Shown: positions 1-8,856 of the stretch, piece after piece
Layout of the letters: each line of letters opens with the position of its first letter
How positions within the stretch are numbered: position 1 is the stretch's first letter
Assembly: GCA_001897755.1 (NCBI GenBank)
Contig: MKUJ01000013.1
Location: forward strand, 59,256 to 123,255
Reading direction: 5' to 3'
Length of the DNA stretch: 64,000 nucleotides
Origin: Afipia sp. 64-13
GTDB taxonomy: Bacteria; Pseudomonadota; Alphaproteobacteria; Rhizobiales; Xanthobacteraceae
The notes under the pieces: model-generated
The model's database searches: none
What the model saw: only the letters and a program-made list of their open reading frames with translations
Told to the model about the DNA's origin: nothing
Made by a program: the position numbers and the translations under genes

Positions 1-1
1 G

Positions 2-1075
2 ATTCCGACGCTACTCGGAATCCTGTTCGTGTCGTTCGTGGTGGTGCAGTTCGCGCCCGGCGGTCCGGTCGAGCGCGTCATCGCGCAGCTCTCCGGCGCG
101 GACACCGGCGGCACCTCGCGCATCTCCGGCTCCTCCGGCGGCGACATGGGTGCGCGCGCCCAGCCCGGCGCCTCGGCGGACGCGATGAATTCGAAGTATC
201 GCGGCGCGCAGGGGCTCGATCCCGATTTCATCAAGAGTCTCGAAAAGCAGTTCGGCTTCGACAAGCCGGCCTATGAGCGCTTCGCGCTGATGGTGTGGAA
301 TTTCGCCCGCTTCGATTTCGGCAAGAGCTATTTCCGCGACGTGAGCGTGATCCAGCTCATCAAGGAGAAGCTGCCGGTGTCGATGTCGCTCGGCATCTGG
401 ATGACGCTGCTGACCTACCTGATCTCGATCCCGCTCGGCATTCGCAAGGCGATCGCCGACGGCTCGCGCTTCGATATCTGGACCTCGGGCATCATCATCA
501 TCGGTTTCGCGATTCCCGGCTTCCTGTTCGCGATCCTCTTGATCATCCTGTTCGCGGGCGGCTCGTTCTACGACATCTTCCCGCTGCGCGGCCTGACCTC
601 GGACGGCTGGTCAGACTTTCCGTGGTACCAGAAGATCGCGGATTACTTCTGGCACCTGACACTGCCGCTGATCTCGATGGCGCTCGGCGCCTTCGCCACC
701 ATGACGCTGCTGACCAAGAATTCCTTTCTCGATGAAATCCGCAAGCAGTATGTCGTCACCGCGCGCGCCAAGGGCTGCAACGAGCGGCAGGTGCTGTACG
801 GCCACATCTTCCGCAACGCCATGCTGATCGTGATCGCCGGATTTCCCAGCGCCTTCATCCACGCCTTCTTCTCCGGTTCGCTCCTGATCGAAACCATCTT
901 CTCGCTCGACGGGCTCGGCCTGCTCGGTTTCGAGAGCGTGCTCAACCGCGACTATCCGGTGGTGTTCGGCACGCTCTACATCTTCTCGCTGGTCGGCCTG
1001 GTGGTGAACCTGATCTCGGACCTGACTTACATGTGGGTCGATCCGCGGATCGATTTCGAGGCGCGCGAGGCATGA
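2..1075 (+). CDS. yejB: Microcin C/peptide ABC transporter permease YejB, 5' partial
   Basis: Inner-membrane permease of an oligopeptide/microcin C-type ABC importer. The frame is open from base 2, and the first readable residues (IPTLLGILFV) belong to the N-terminal membrane segment, so the true start lies upstream of the window. A typical YejB periplasmic insertion follows, then several hydrophobic segments. The EAA loop that contacts the ATPase (RAKGCNERQVLYGHIFRNA) sits near the C-terminal third. The stop overlaps the start of yejE by four bases (ATGA), so the genes are translationally coupled. The solute-binding partner yejA is probably just outside the left edge. Family identity is clear; the exact substrate is inferred. 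Confidence 0.93.
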   Translation: MPTLLGILFVSFVVVQFAPGGPVERVIAQLSGADTGGTSRISGSSGGDMGARAQPGASADAMNSKYRGAQGLDPDFIKSLEKQFGFDKPAYERFALMVWNFARFDFGKSYFRDVSVIQLIKEKLPVSMSLGIWMTLLTYLISIPLGIRKAIADGSRFDIWTSGIIIIGFAIPGFLFAILLIILFAGGSFYDIFPLRGLTSDGWSDFPWYQKIADYFWHLTLPLISMALGAFATMTLLTKNSFLDEIRKQYVVTARAKGCNERQVLYGHIFRNAMLIVIAGFPSAFIHAFFSGSLLIETIFSLDGLGLLGFESVLNRDYPVVFGTLYIFSLVGLVVNLISDLTYMWVDPRIDFEAREA

Positions 1076-2238
1076 GCGTGCCGGTGGAAACCACGGCGCA
1101 GGCGCCGCTCGGCGAGGCGGTGCCGCCGACGCGGCATCGCTTTTCGCCGTCGCCGCTCAATTTGCGGCGCTGGCAGAATTTCAAGGCCAACCGGCGCGGC
1201 TACTGGTCGTTCTGGATCTTCATGATCCTGTTCGTGGTCTCGCTGTTCGCCGAACTGATCGCCAACGACAAGCCGTTCCTCATCAAGTATGACGGCCATC
1301 TCTATTTCCCGGCTTTCGTCAGCTATTCGGAGACCACCTTCGGCGGCGATTTCGAGACCGAGGCCGACTATCGCGATCCGTTTTTGCAGAAGCTGATCGC
1401 GCAGAAGGGCGGCACCATGATCTGGCCGCCGATCCGCTATTCCTACGATACCCACAATCTCGATCTGCCCACTCCTGCGCCGTCGAAGCCGACCTGGATG
1501 CTGAGCGAGCAGGACTGTAAAGCGGTGGTCGAGAAGAAGGGGCTGAAGGGCTGCCGCGATCTCGAATACAACTGGCTCGGCACCGACGATCAGGGCCGCG
1601 ATGTGGTGGCGCGGCTGATCTACGGCTTCCGCATCTCGGTGCTGTTCGGCCTCGCGCTCACCATCGTGTCGTCGATCATCGGTGTCGCCGCCGGCGGCAT
1701 CCAGGGCTATTTCGGCGGCTGGATCGATCTCACCTTCCAGCGCCTCATCGAAGTGTGGACTGCGATTCCCTCGCTCTATCTGTTGCTGATCCTGTCGTCG
1801 GTGCTGGTGCCGGGCTTCTTCGTGCTGCTCGGCATCCTGTTGCTGTTCTCGTGGGTGTCGCTGGTCGGCCTCGTGCGCGCCGAATTCCTGCGCGGGCGCA
1901 ATTTCGAATACATCATGGCGGCGCGCGCGCTCGGCGTGTCGGATGCCACCATCATGTTCCGGCATCTGCTCCCGAACGCCATGGTCGCGACCATGACCTT
2001 CCTGCCGTTCATCGTCTCGTCCTCGGTGATGACGCTGACCGCGCTCGATTTCCTCGGCTTCGGCCTGCCGCCCGGCTCGCCCTCGCTCGGCGAGATGCTG
2101 GCGCAGGCCAAGGCCAACATCCAGGCGCCGTGGCTCGGCTTCACCGGATTCTTCTCGGTGGCGATCATGCTCTCGCTCCTGATCTTCGTCGGCGAGGCGG
2201 TGCGCGACGCCTTCGATCCGCGCAAGACATTCGAGTGA
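1072..2238 (+). CDS. yejE: Microcin C/peptide ABC transporter permease YejE
   Basis: Second inner-membrane permease of the Yej importer, 388 residues. I chose the ATG in the ATGA overlap with yejB; the frame extends further left but only inside yejB. A conserved YejE N-terminal stretch (FKANRRGYWSFWIF) leads into the first membrane segment. A large periplasmic loop follows, containing the family hallmark NWLGTDDQGRDV, and then a permease core with an EAA loop (ARALGVSDATIMFRHLLPNA). The next gene, yejF, starts five bases after the stop, so one transcript is expected. Substrate by family knowledge: oligopeptides and microcin C-like compounds. Confidence 0.94.
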   Translation: MSVPVETTAQAPLGEAVPPTRHRFSPSPLNLRRWQNFKANRRGYWSFWIFMILFVVSLFAELIANDKPFLIKYDGHLYFPAFVSYSETTFGGDFETEADYRDPFLQKLIAQKGGTMIWPPIRYSYDTHNLDLPTPAPSKPTWMLSEQDCKAVVEKKGLKGCRDLEYNWLGTDDQGRDVVARLIYGFRISVLFGLALTIVSSIIGVAAGGIQGYFGGWIDLTFQRLIEVWTAIPSLYLLLILSSVLVPGFFVLLGILLLFSWVSLVGLVRAEFLRGRNFEYIMAARALGVSDATIMFRHLLPNAMVATMTFLPFIVSSSVMTLTALDFLGFGLPPGSPSLGEMLAQAKANIQAPWLGFTGFFSVAIMLSLLIFVGEAVRDAFDPRKTFE

Positions 2239-2243
2239 CGCCG

Positions 2244-3881
2244 ATGGATGTGCTCAGCCAGCCTCTGCTCGATGTGCGTGACCTGTCGGTGGCCTTCCGC
2301 CACGGCAAGAGCCAGACGCTTGCGGTCGATCATGTTTCGTTTGCGATCAATCGCGGCGAGTGCGTCGCGCTGGTCGGCGAATCCGGCTCGGGAAAATCGG
2401 TCAGCGCGCTGTCGGTGCTCAAGCTGCTGCCCTATCCGAATGCGTCGCATCCTTCCGGTCGCATCCTGTTCAAGGGCCGCGATCTGCTGACGCTGAGTGA
2501 GGGCGAGATCCGCGAGGTGCGCGGCAACGACATCTCGATCATCTTCCAGGAGCCGATGACCTCGCTCAATCCGCTGCACACCATCGAGGCGCAGATCGGC
2601 GAGGTGATCTTCCTGCACAGCGGCCTGCGCGGCGCCAAGGCCCGCGCGCGCATCGTCGAACTCCTGACGCAGGTCGGCATTCCCGAGCCGGAAACCCGGC
2701 TTGGTTCCTATCCGCATCAATTGTCCGGCGGCCAGCGCCAGCGCGTGATGATCGCGATGGCGCTCGCCAACGAGCCGGACCTCTTGATCGCCGACGAGCC
2801 GACCACCGCGCTCGACGTCACAGTGCAGGCGCAGATTCTCGCGCTGCTCGCCGATATCCGCACCCGGCTCGGCATGAGCATGCTGTTCATCACCCACGAT
2901 CTCGGCATCGTGCGCCGCATCGCCGACACCGTGTGCGTGATGAATCACGGCAAGATCGTCGAGCAGGGGCCGGTGGAGCAGGTGTTCACGTCGCCGCAGC
3001 ATCCCTACACCAGGGCGCTGCTCGCGGCCGAGCCGAAGCCCGATCCGGCGCCGCCGTGTCCCGATGCGCCGGTGGTGATGCAGGCGGACGATCTCAAGGT
3101 GTGGTTTCCGATCAAGCGCGGGTTCTTGCGCAAGACGGTCGGTCACATCAAGGCGGTCGATGGCGTGTCGCTGGCGGTGCGCAAGGGCGAGACGCTCGGC
3201 GTGGTCGGCGAATCCGGTTCGGGCAAGACCACGCTCGGCCTCGCGCTGTTGCGGCTGATCTCGTCGGACGGGCCGATCGTGTTTCTCGGCCACAACATTC
3301 AGGGGCTGCGTTTTGCCGAGATGCGGCCGCATCGCCGCGACATGCAGATCGTGTTTCAGGACCCCTATGGTGCGCTGTCGCCGCGCATGGCGGTCGGCGA
3401 CATCATCGCCGAGGGCCTGTCGGTGCATCAGCCGCAGCTTGCGGAGCACGAACGCGAGGCGCGCGTCGTCAAGGCGCTGACCGATGTCGGTCTCGATCCG
3501 GCGAGCCGCTTCCGCTATCCGCACGAATTTTCCGGCGGCCAGCGCCAGCGTATCAGCATCGCGCGCGCCGTGGTGTTGGAGCCGAATTTCGTGGTGCTGG
3601 ATGAGCCGACATCCGCGCTCGACATGCTGTTCCAGGCGCAGATGGTCGATCTGCTCCGTGATCTGCAGCGCCAGCGCGATCTGACCTACATGTTCATCTC
3701 GCACGATCTGCGCGTGGTGGCGTCATTGGCGAGCCATCTGATCGTGATGCGTCACGGCAAGATCGTCGAGGAGGGCCCGGCGTCGGAACTGTTCCAGCAT
3801 CCGAAGACCGACTACACGCGCGCGCTGTTCGCCGCCGCGTTCAATATCGAGGCCGCCGGCTCGATCGCGCCGGAAGCGTGA
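2244..3881 (+). CDS. yejF: Peptide ABC transporter, double ATP-binding protein YejF
   Basis: Cytoplasmic energising subunit with two fused ATPase domains, 545 residues. Each half has a Walker A (GESGSGKS near residue 46, GESGSGKT near 328), a signature (LSGGQRQR and FSGGQRQR) and a Walker B followed by a D-loop ([24 protein letters not shown]). Each half is followed by the oligopeptide-transporter C-terminal extension around HPYTRALL and KTDYTRALF. The start is the ATG five bases after yejE; the open frame continues upstream only as overlap with yejE. It is the last gene of the yejBEF operon; a palindromic repeat follows. Confidence 0.95.
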   Translation: MDVLSQPLLDVRDLSVAFRHGKSQTLAVDHVSFAINRGECVALVGESGSGKSVSALSVLKLLPYPNASHPSGRILFKGRDLLTLSEGEIREVRGNDISIIFQEPMTSLNPLHTIEAQIGEVIFLHSGLRGAKARARIVELLTQVGIPEPETRLGSYPHQLSGGQRQRVMIAMALANEPDLLIADEPTTALDVTVQAQILALLADIRTRLGMSMLFITHDLGIVRRIADTVCVMNHGKIVEQGPVEQVFTSPQHPYTRALLAAEPKPDPAPPCPDAPVVMQADDLKVWFPIKRGFLRKTVGHIKAVDGVSLAVRKGETLGVVGESGSGKTTLGLALLRLISSDGPIVFLGHNIQGLRFAEMRPHRRDMQIVFQDPYGALSPRMAVGDIIAEGLSVHQPQLAEHEREARVVKALTDVGLDPASRFRYPHEFSGGQRQRISIARAVVLEPNFVVLDEPTSALDMLFQAQMVDLLRDLQRQRDLTYMFISHDLRVVASLASHLIVMRHGKIVEEGPASELFQHPKTDYTRALFAAAFNIEAAGSIAPEA

Positions 3882-3922
3882 GGGGTTGGTTTCCTGCGCT
3901 GTCAGATAACCGGTAGCTGGTT

Positions 3923-4016
3923 TCGTCGTGCCCGGCCTTGTGCCGGGCATCCACGTCTTTGCCGTCGCTGTTGAAAAAGAAGACGTGGATGGCCGGGTCA
4001 GGCCCGGCCATGACGG
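3923..4016. repeat. Intergenic palindromic repeat, family A
   Basis: An imperfect inverted repeat of about 94 bases. The outer arms are GTGCCCGGCCTTGTGCCGGG and its counterpart GGCCGGGTCAGGCCCGGCC; the inner arms are AGACGTGGAT and ATCCACGTCT. Relatives in this window are at 7762, 39411 and 47878. It would form a long stem-loop in RNA downstream of yejF. Such elements are abundant between genes in this clade; their role here (3' end protection or termination) is inferred. Confidence 0.8.
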
Positions 4017-4063
4017 ATGTGTTTTTGCTTTGGCTTAGTCACGCGCAAGCAGCGTTTCCTTTT

Positions 4064-4104
4064 ACCTCTCCCATGGGGAGAGGTCGCGAGCGGGTGAGGG
4101 GTTA
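4064..4104. repeat. Short palindromic repeat (CCTCTCCC/GGGAGAGG type)
   Basis: The palindrome CCTCTCCCATGGGGAGAGG is followed by a GGGTGAGGGGTT tail, a layout seen in another dispersed repeat family of alphaproteobacterial chromosomes. It lies between the family A repeat and the 3' end of the NlpC/P60 gene. Together they fill most of the 300-base gap 3882-4181, where I see no gene. Confidence 0.5.
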
Positions 4105-4181
4105 GGATTTATCGATAGATTTATTCCCCACGCGAGGCCATGCCTCGCTCCTCACCATGAGGAGCAGGGACGGCGCGCAAA

Positions 4182-5042
4182 TTACATCGTCACCAGCCGC
4201 TTCACGCCGGTGATCTCGCTGCCGGCCGCCGCGATGCGCGCGATCGCCGCCGCCAGCGGTTCGATCGCGGTCGCCATATGGTGCGCGTTGGCGTGCACGA
4301 TGCTGTCCGTATCGCGCACGATGGCGACGTGGCCCTTCCAGAACATCAGATCGCCGCGGCGCAGCGCCTGCCATTGCGAGGGCGGCACATTGAGGCCGAG
4401 CGCGCGCTCCTGCATGTCGCTGTCGCGCGGCGCGGTGATGCCCGCCGCATCGAGCGCGACCTGCACCAGTCCCGAACAATCGATGCCGAAACTCGACTTG
4501 CCGCCCCACAGATACGGCGTGCCGACGAAGCGCTCGGCCACCGCGACGAAATCCGGCTCGTGCGTTTCGAGCGGCGCGACATGGCGGCGCGGCAGATAAT
4601 GCTGCTGGCCGGTGACGGCGAAGGTGTCGTCCTGCTCGACGATCTCGATCCGCGCGCCGAGCGGCAGGTGCTCGGCCGGCGGCAGTTTGATCGAGGGGCC
4701 GGGGAAGGCGAAGGTGCGCAGCGCGATAACGCGATGGGTCGGCCTGATCAGGGTTTGCGTTAGCGCGGCCTCGGGCAGCCAGCCGACATAGCCGTCGCTG
4801 GCGAGTTGGCCCCACGCCCAGCCATTGTCGCTGCGGTCATAGACCGTGACGCGCTCGCCCTTCAGCGCCTGCGTCTCCAGCGGGGCGTCGGGCGAGGGGG
4901 CGCGGCGCATCGGCGCCAGCGCATCGCTCACGGCATAAAGCTCGCCTTCGACAAAGCGCGCGGCGTTCACTCGGCCTTCGAGGTGTTTGGCGGCGAGATC
5001 GGGCCGCGCCGGTGTCAGCCGTGGATCGAGCGACTCAGCCAT
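4182..5042 (-). CDS. NlpC/P60 family peptidase with SH3-like domains
   Basis: A 286-residue putative peptidoglycan D,L-endopeptidase. The N-terminal half carries bacterial SH3-like segments (around GERVTVYDRSDNGWAWGQL and GARIEIVEQDDTFAV). The C-terminal half is an NlpC/P60 domain with the catalytic cysteine in SFGIDCSGLVQ and the catalytic histidine in KGHVAIVRD, followed by a polar HANAHH segment. No clear signal peptide is visible, as in many alphaproteobacterial YkfC-like cytoplasmic recycling enzymes. The start overlaps the stop of the upstream aminopeptidase by eight bases, so the two form one operon. That fits a role in cell-wall peptide recycling, where the hydrolase releases peptides and the M17 enzyme degrades them (inference). 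Confidence 0.9.
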   Translation of the reverse strand: MAESLDPRLTPARPDLAAKHLEGRVNAARFVEGELYAVSDALAPMRRAPSPDAPLETQALKGERVTVYDRSDNGWAWGQLASDGYVGWLPEAALTQTLIRPTHRVIALRTFAFPGPSIKLPPAEHLPLGARIEIVEQDDTFAVTGQQHYLPRRHVAPLETHEPDFVAVAERFVGTPYLWGGKSSFGIDCSGLVQVALDAAGITAPRDSDMQERALGLNVPPSQWQALRRGDLMFWKGHVAIVRDTDSIVHANAHHMATAIEPLAAAIARIAAAGSEITGVKRLVTM

Positions 5043-6414
5043 AGCGCCGGCTCAACACGCTGTAGATCGCGCGCGCTGCCTGGCATTCGCCGCCTTCGGG
5101 GCGCGCAGGCTTGGCCGACGGTGTCCAGCCATAGATGTCGACATGCAGCCAGCGCGTCGCCGCCTGTACGAAACGCTGCAGGAACAGCGCGCAGGTGATC
5201 GAGCCGGCGAAGCCGCCGGACGGCGCGTTGTTGATATCAGCGGTTTTGGAATCGAGCCACGAATCGTAAGCCGGCCATAGCGGCAGCCGCCACAGTGGAT
5301 CGTTCTCCTGCTGCGCCGCGCGCGCGATGTCGGCGGCCAGCGTCTCGTCGTTGGTGTAGAACGGCGGCAGGTCGGGGCCGAGCGCGACCCGCGCCGCGCC
5401 GGTCAGCGTGCCGAGGTCGATCAGCAGATCGGGCTTCTCTTCGTCGGCCAGCGCCAGCGCGTCGGCCAGCACGAGACGGCCCTCGGCGTCGGTGTTGCCG
5501 ATCTCGACCGTGAGGCCCTTGCGCGAGCGGAAGATGTCCATCGGGCGGAAGGCGTTGCCGGCGACGGCATTCTCCACCGCCGGAATCAGCACGCGCAGCC
5601 GCACCCTGAGTTTCGCGTCCATCACCATCTGTGCCAGCGCCAGCACGTTGGCGGCGCCGCCCATGTCCTTCTTCATGATCAGCATGGCGCTGGAGGGTTT
5701 CAGATCGAGGCCGCCGGTGTCGAAGCAGACGCCCTTGCCGACCAGCGTGACTTTCGGATGTGAAGCATCGCCCCAGGACAGATCGATCAGCCGCGGCGCG
5801 CGCGGCGAGGCCATGCCGACCGCATGGATCAGCGGGAAATTCTGCGCCAGCAACTCGTCGCCGACGATGCAGCGATACTCCGCGCCATAGCGCCGGGCGA
5901 GGTCCTGTGCGGCGGCGGCGAGTTCCTCCGGTCCCATGTCGTTGGAGGGCGTGTTGATCAGGTCGCGCGCCAGCGTCGCGGCCTCCGCCATGCGCGCGAC
6001 ATCGGCGATGTCGACGCCCTGCGGCGGCACCAGTTTGACATTATAGGGCTCGGCCTTGCGGTAGCGATTGAAGCGATAGCTGCCGAGCGCGAAGGCCAGC
6101 GCAGCAAGCCGCGCGTCCTGCGGCGCGTTGTCGAAGCGATAAATGCCGGCGGGCAGCAGCGCCGGCAATTGTCCGGCGCGAAAGCGGTCGAGGGCGGGGC
6201 GGCCGGCATCGTCGAGGCCGAACAGGATTTGCACGATGCGGCCCTCGGCATCCGGCAGCGCCAGCAGCTTGCCGGCCTTGCCGGTGAAGCCGGAGGCCTC
6301 GGCGAACTGCCGCGCGGCGGGCGAAAGCCCGGCCTTCACGCTGTCCCAGGTCGAAATGGTGGCGAAGGTGATCGGCGTGGTGGCGGTGGAAGCAGGCGCG
6401 AAGGCGGAGGTCAT
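5035..6414 (-). CDS. M17 leucyl aminopeptidase family protein
   Basis: Metal-dependent cytosolic aminopeptidase, 459 residues with the ATG at 6414 (MTSAFAPAS). The frame remains open to 6495, but that extension looks non-coding. The M17 signature NTDAEGRLVL and the metal/catalytic block VGKGVCFDTGGLDLKPS with MKKDMGGAA are intact. These supply the active-site lysine, the metal-binding aspartates and glutamate, and the arginine. The N-terminal domain is shorter and more divergent than in E. coli PepA, so it is safer called a family member than PepA itself. It is the first gene of a two-gene operon with the NlpC/P60 hydrolase. Confidence 0.9.
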   Translation of the reverse strand: MTSAFAPASTATTPITFATISTWDSVKAGLSPAARQFAEASGFTGKAGKLLALPDAEGRIVQILFGLDDAGRPALDRFRAGQLPALLPAGIYRFDNAPQDARLAALAFALGSYRFNRYRKAEPYNVKLVPPQGVDIADVARMAEAATLARDLINTPSNDMGPEELAAAAQDLARRYGAEYRCIVGDELLAQNFPLIHAVGMASPRAPRLIDLSWGDASHPKVTLVGKGVCFDTGGLDLKPSSAMLIMKKDMGGAANVLALAQMVMDAKLRVRLRVLIPAVENAVAGNAFRPMDIFRSRKGLTVEIGNTDAEGRLVLADALALADEEKPDLLIDLGTLTGAARVALGPDLPPFYTNDETLAADIARAAQQENDPLWRLPLWPAYDSWLDSKTADINNAPSGGFAGSITCALFLQRFVQAATRWLHVDIYGWTPSAKPARPEGGECQAARAIYSVLSRRYG

Positions 6415-6789
6415 GGAGAATCCCGGGATGGTGGCGGCGGCAGTGTAGAGTGGTTTCAGGCGAAACGGGTATCGGCTTGGATGCAGAAAACGCAAGCCAT
6501 AACGTCAAAAGAGCAGGTGCCCCGGACGCGGCGCGACAGGCAATGTCTCCCCGCTGATCCGGGGCCGTTCCACGTTCGGAGTTTGTAACGGTCCGGTTCT
6601 GCGAAGCAGCGCTACACGCTGCATCGCGCCCGGGACACCTCCTCGGAGGCGTATCGCCGGGCAAAACCTTCGGGACGAGGCCAACAAATCTGAAGGCTCG
6701 TCGAATACCCGGATTAACCACTCATTAGGGTTAACACTTTATTGCTGGGGCGCCGGGCGCCATCCGCCGGTTCTCGCGAGCGAATTGCC
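6415..6789. promoter_or_regulatory. Divergent intergenic region, aminopeptidase/tadD
   Basis: No gene is supported in these 375 bases. Near the tadD side, TTAACC and GGTTAA form an inverted pair (6714-6734). The first half reads TTAA-N7-TTAG, one mismatch from the alphaproteobacterial CtrA consensus TTAA-N7-TTAA. CtrA controls Tad/Cpa pilus genes in Caulobacter, so this is a candidate site, but a weak one on sequence alone. Confidence 0.3.
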
Positions 6790-7602
6790 ATGCGTCATTC
6801 GTCCAGCCCTGTCTGCTCTCTGGCCCGTCTGTGCGGTTCCGCGGCGGTGATCGCGCTGCTGGCGAGCGGGCTCGGTGGCTGCAAGACCACCGGATCGCCG
6901 GAAGTCACCGGCGCGCTCGGTGCGCAGGCGGCGCTGCCGCCGGAGGCGGAGAGCCATCGCGCGATCGAGGCGATGGGCGATCGCTACCGTGCCAATCCGC
7001 GCGATGCCGAGGCGGCGCTGCGCTATGGCAACGCGCTGCGCCAGAACGGCCAGCGCCAGCAGGCGGTGGCGGTGCTGGAGCAGGCGACCATCGCCAATCC
7101 GGGCAACCGCATGCTGCTCGGCGCCTATGGCCGCGCGCTCGCCGACAACGGCAACTATCAACAGGCGTTCGACACGCTGACGCGCGCGCATACGCCGTCG
7201 AACCCCGACTGGCGCATCCTCTCCATTCAGGGCACCGTGCTCGACCAGATGGGCAAGCACGACGACGCCCGCCGCTATTACGCCAGCGCGCTCAAGATCG
7301 CGCCGGACGAGCCCTCGGTGCTGTCCAATCTCGGCCTGTCCTATGTGCTGACCAAGGAATTGCCGAAGGCGGAGGCGGCGCTGCGCCGCGCCTATCAGCG
7401 CAACGCCGGCGATCCGCGGGTGCGGCAGAATCTCGGCCTCGCCATCGGCCTGCAGGGCCGTTTCGCCGAAGCCGAGGCGCTGGTGAAAGCCGACCTGCCG
7501 CCGGACCAGGCGGAGGCCAATGTCGCCTATCTGCGCCAGATGCTGCAGGGCGGCGGTCCCGGCGGCGCGCAGACCAGCTCGGTCGCGTCGCATCGCTCCT
7601 GA
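6790..7602 (+). CDS. tadD: Tad pilus assembly lipoprotein, TPR protein TadD
   Basis: A 270-residue outer-membrane-associated lipoprotein expected to help assemble the Tad secretin. The N-terminus is a signal peptide ending in a lipobox (LGGC, Cys about residue 30). Several tetratricopeptide repeats follow between about residues 60 and 250 (e.g. ALRYGNALRQNGQRQQAVAV and LSNLGLSYVLTKELPKAEAA). The ATG at 6790 was chosen because it gives a proper signal peptide; the frame is open upstream without one. It points toward the tadC end of the minus-strand tad operon, which supports the TadD assignment over a generic TPR protein. Confidence 0.85.
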   Translation: MRHSSSPVCSLARLCGSAAVIALLASGLGGCKTTGSPEVTGALGAQAALPPEAESHRAIEAMGDRYRANPRDAEAALRYGNALRQNGQRQQAVAVLEQATIANPGNRMLLGAYGRALADNGNYQQAFDTLTRAHTPSNPDWRILSIQGTVLDQMGKHDDARRYYASALKIAPDEPSVLSNLGLSYVLTKELPKAEAALRRAYQRNAGDPRVRQNLGLAIGLQGRFAEAEALVKADLPPDQAEANVAYLRQMLQGGGPGGAQTSSVASHRS

Positions 7603-7648
7603 GGCGATTGAAAAGCTGCTTTGGCTTTCGAGCACTCTTCTCATTTAC

Positions 7649-7737
7649 CGTCATTGCGAGCGAAGCGAAGCAATCCAGTCTGGCTCGCCGCATAAACGGG
7701 GCTGGATTGCTTCGGCGCTACGCGCCTCGCAATGACG
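7649..7737. repeat. Intergenic palindromic repeat, family B
   Basis: An 89-base inverted repeat bounded by CGTCATTGCGAG and CTCGCAATGACG, with inner arms GAAGCAATCCAG and CTGGATTGCTTC. A close relative is at 43882. It lies between the convergent genes tadD and tadC and could form the 3' hairpin of either transcript. Confidence 0.85.
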
Positions 7738-7761
7738 GCGTGATACGAAAGATCAGTGAGC

Positions 7762-7829
7762 AAGACGTGGATGGCCGGGTCAAAAGGGCGTTTACGCCCG
7801 TCTTCGACGGCCTATGCCCGGCCATGACG
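7762..7829. repeat. Intergenic palindromic repeat, family A (partial)
   Basis: A second element in the tadD/tadC gap. It starts at the AGACGTGGATGGCCGGGTCA arm and ends GCCCGGCCATGACG, so it matches the right half of the repeat at 3923. A short GGGCG/CGCCC hairpin lies inside. No gene is visible in 7603-7869. Confidence 0.7.
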
Positions 7830-7869
7830 AATGGCGAGATGATTGGCGCTCCCGCGCGCGACGCCCGCC

Positions 7870-8847
7870 TCAATTCATATAGGCGGAGACCTTGATGCCG
7901 GTCGGGCCGAGGATCACCACGAACAGCACCGGCAGGAAGAACACGATCATCGGCACCGTCAGCTTCGGCGGCAGGCCGGCGGCCTTCTTCTCGGCCTCGT
8001 TCATGCGCATGTCGCGGTTTTCCTGCGCCATCACCCGCAGCGTCTGGCCAAGCGGCGTGCCGTAACGCTCGGACTGCTGCAAGGCGAGGCAGACCGACTT
8101 GACGCCTTCGAGGCCGGTGCGCTTCTGCAGGTTCTCGTAGGCCTGCTTGCGGTCCTGCAGATAGGACAGTTCCGCCGTGGTCAGCGTGAATTCCTCGGCC
8201 AGCGGCACCGACTGCGAACCGATCTCCTGGCTGACCTTGCGGAACGCGGCCTCGATCGACATGCCGGACTCGATGCAGATCAGGAGCAGGTCGAGCGCAT
8301 CGGGAAAGGCGCGCTTGATCGAGAGCTGCCGCTTCTTGATGGCGTTCTTGAGGAACAGCATCGGCGCCTGCATGCCGACCCAGGCCGCGACGAGGCAGAT
8401 CGCGAGCTTCGTCACCAGCGGCCGGTCCATATGGGTGATGACGAAGATGTAGAGCGCCGAGCCGGCCAGGAACACGATCGGCATCACCATGCGGAAGAAC
8501 AGGAAGGTGATGTAGGGCGCCTGGCCGCGATAGCCGGCCATCACCAGCTTGTCGCGGGCCTCTTCCTGCGCCAGCCATTTGCTGAGGTTGAAGTCCTCGA
8601 CGATGCGGCCGACCAGCTGTTTCGGCGTCTGCCGCAGCGTCACCTTCTCGGTGCGGGCCATGCGGTCGCGCTCGCGCTGGCGCAGCCGTTCGCGCTCGCT
8701 CGCCACCGCCTTCATGCGCTTCGACAGCGGATCGCCCGCCAGCAGCGGCGTCACCAGGACGTAGACGGTGGCGGCCGCGGCGGTCGCGGCGAGCAACATC
8801 GTCATGAATTTGATGTCGTGGAGTTTCTCGATCAGAAGATCCAGCAT
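7870..8847 (-). CDS. tadC: Tad pilus inner-membrane platform protein TadC
   Basis: A 325-residue type II secretion F-domain protein that works with TadB as the membrane platform for the CpaF ATPase. There are two N-terminal membrane segments, a cytoplasmic GspF-type region (IESGMSIEAAFRKVSQEIG; LQQSERYGTPLGQTLRVMA) and hydrophobic segments at the C-terminus ending VSAYMN. It starts nine bases after the tadB stop. It is the last gene of the minus-strand cpa operon and converges on tadD. Confidence 0.92.
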   Translation of the reverse strand: MLDLLIEKLHDIKFMTMLLAATAAAATVYVLVTPLLAGDPLSKRMKAVASERERLRQRERDRMARTEKVTLRQTPKQLVGRIVEDFNLSKWLAQEEARDKLVMAGYRGQAPYITFLFFRMVMPIVFLAGSALYIFVITHMDRPLVTKLAICLVAAWVGMQAPMLFLKNAIKKRQLSIKRAFPDALDLLLICIESGMSIEAAFRKVSQEIGSQSVPLAEEFTLTTAELSYLQDRKQAYENLQKRTGLEGVKSVCLALQQSERYGTPLGQTLRVMAQENRDMRMNEAEKKAAGLPPKLTVPMIVFFLPVLFVVILGPTGIKVSAYMN

Positions 8848-8856
8848 GGTGCCCGC

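Noticed and set aside
1776-3704. A 642-codon minus-strand frame opposite yejF
   Set aside because: Shadow of the double ATPase gene; composition dominated by His/Arg/Asp/Gln and no recognisable domain.
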